A stretch of 64,000 nucleotides of DNA from Lysobacter antibioticus HS124 (GTDB taxonomy: Bacteria; Pseudomonadota; Gammaproteobacteria; Xanthomonadales; Xanthomonadaceae), in the NCBI RefSeq assembly GCF_000336385.2, contig NZ_HG424448.1, positions 1 through 64,000 of the forward strand, read 5' to 3'. Shown here in pieces: positions 63,097 to 64,000 of the stretch; position 1 is the stretch's first letter, and every line of letters begins with the position of its first letter. The notes beneath the pieces are model-generated. The model saw nothing but the letters and a program-made list of their open reading frames with translations. It ran no database searches and had not been told where the DNA came from. Made by a program: the position numbers and the translations under genes.

Positions 63097-64000
63097 ATGA
63101 CCCGTATTTCCGCTCTCGCCGCCGCGCTCGCGCTGGCGGCCGCTCCGCTCGCCGCGCAACCGCGCCTGCAATTGATCAGCCACGCCCACGACAACCCCAA
63201 CGCGGCGATCAACGCCTACTACCCCGAACTCAGCGCCGACGGCCAGTGGGTGTCGTTCAGCTCGACCGCGTCGGGCTTCGTCGCGCCCGGCGTCGACGGC
63301 TTTTTCGGCGCCGACGTGTTCGTCTACGACGTGTTCTGCCGCCGCACCGAAATCGCCAGCCTCACCTGGGACGGCAAGGCGCCGAACAACTCCTCCGGCG
63401 GCTCGGTCGGCCGCTCCTCGATCAGCGGCGACGGCCGTTACGTCGCCTTCGCCTCGCGCGCCAGCAATCTGGTCTACGGCGACAACGACAGCAACGGCCA
63501 CACCGACGTGTTCCTGCTCGACCGTCATCGCGCGGTCGGCGATCCCCAACGCATCCGCCGGGTCAGCGCCGCGCGCGCCGCCGGCAGCGACGGCCCCAGC
63601 GACGAGCCTTCGATCAGCGCCGACGGCCGCTACCTGGCCTTCCAGTCCGCCGCCAACAACCTGGTCGCGAACGACAACTCCGGCACCAACGTATTCGTTT
63701 ACGACGTGCAGGCCGACAGCCTCGCCCTGGTCAGCCGCGACCGCGACGGCAAGCCGGCCGAAGGCCAATACCCGCGCATCGACGCCCAGGGCCGGCGCCT
63801 CGCGTTCCGCAGCGGCGCACTCAACCTGATCGCCGAAGACATCGTCTGGTCCACCACCCCGCACGTCTACCTGCGCGATCTGGGCACCGGCAGCAACCAG
63901 CTCGTCGACCGCCGCAGCGACGGCCAGATCCCGACCCAGGGCGCCACCGACGTCGACGCGATCAGCGGCGACGGCCGCTACGTGTCCTTCCGCAGTTCCG
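63097..64000 (+). CDS. Exported PD40/TolB-like beta-propeller protein (5' part)
   Basis: 301 residues visible, running off the right edge. Signal peptide MTRISALAAALALAAAPLAA. The mature part is a chain of about 50-residue repeats: LSADGQWVSFSSTASGFV, ISGDGRYVAFASRASNLV, ISADGRYLAFQSAANNLV, IDAQGRRLAFRSGALNLI, ISGDGRYVSFRSS, each with the xSxDGRxVxFxS core of PD40/WD40-like propeller blades, plus VFVYDV between blades. Periplasmic or secreted; no catalytic domain is seen in the visible part. Confidence 0.85.
   Translation, partial: MTRISALAAALALAAAPLAAQPRLQLISHAHDNPNAAINAYYPELSADGQWVSFSSTASGFVAPGVDGFFGADVFVYDVFCRRTEIASLTWDGKAPNNSSGGSVGRSSISGDGRYVAFASRASNLVYGDNDSNGHTDVFLLDRHRAVGDPQRIRRVSAARAAGSDGPSDEPSISADGRYLAFQSAANNLVANDNSGTNVFVYDVQADSLALVSRDRDGKPAEGQYPRIDAQGRRLAFRSGALNLIAEDIVWSTTPHVYLRDLGTGSNQLVDRRSDGQIPTQGATDVDAISGDGRYVSFRSS

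Overview
The window looks like a piece of a high-GC gammaproteobacterial chromosome of the Xanthomonadaceae/Lysobacteraceae, most likely Lysobacter or a close relative. Support comes from the very GC-rich third codon positions, an NAD-type isocitrate dehydrogenase, the KDO-kinase/heptosyltransferase pair, the gloB-yafS-rnhA-dnaQ block, phoB-phoR-ppk1-ppx, a creBC/creD pair, and intergenic REP units plus GGGATTC heptamer arrays. All functional calls are by motif and family recognition from the sequence alone; no database search was run.

Layout. 1-3.1 kb: minus-strand molybdopterin operon (MBL hydrolase, moaA, a PhyH-type dioxygenase, moaC cut by the window edge). 3.1-6.6 kb: kdkA and a heptosyltransferase (LPS inner core), a poorly coding stretch, a SUKH-like protein and a DUF6165 protein. 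6.7-13.9 kb: tRNA-Ser(CGA), a PP2C phosphatase, dnaQ, rnhA, a yafS-like methyltransferase, gloB, a MltD-like transglycosylase and an NhaC-type antiporter. 14.3-19.4 kb: two tandem paralogous secreted 4-Cys peptides, NAD-IDH, an AhpD-like protein, grxC and a BepA-like M48 protease. 19.6-25.4 kb: phosphate/polyphosphate cluster behind a recognisable Pho box. 26-31.5 kb: opgD-opgH (periplasmic glucans) divergent from a GT4 glycosyltransferase-PAP2 phosphatase pair. 31.9-35 kb: nitrilase-family hydrolase, GNAT, creD. 35.6-41.1 kb: a plus-strand six-gene surface-structure operon (two related pilin-like proteins, a small exported protein, a PapD-like chaperone, a non-classical outer-membrane barrel with a C-terminal Sdr/CNA-B-like domain, and an intact EAL phosphodiesterase). 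41.2-43.3 kb: creC and creB, minus strand. 43.5-48.3 kb: rlmJ, an 8-Cys secreted peptide, a DUF1963 protein, a ZnT9-like CDF transporter and a GNAT. 48.4-51.9 kb: mfd. 52.2-58.1 kb: GlcG/HbpS-like protein, lipoprotein phosphatase, lipoprotein, pirin, exported protein, aqpZ, small membrane protein, second pirin. 58.4-64 kb: methyltransferase, rlmKL, YqiA-like hydrolase, MOSC protein, AmpD-family amidase and the start of a beta-propeller protein.

The most notable feature is the six-gene operon at 35.7-41.1 kb. Its last five genes are joined by 4-base or 1-base overlaps. It lies exactly between creBC and creD, which are contiguous in many other bacteria, so it looks like a cassette acquired into the cre locus. 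It pairs a chaperone and pilin-like subunits with a barrel that lacks recognisable usher features and with a c-di-GMP phosphodiesterase, so it may be a little-described surface-filament system. Other points worth attention are the three small Cys-rich exported peptides and REP elements that supply the stop codons of opgH and creC.
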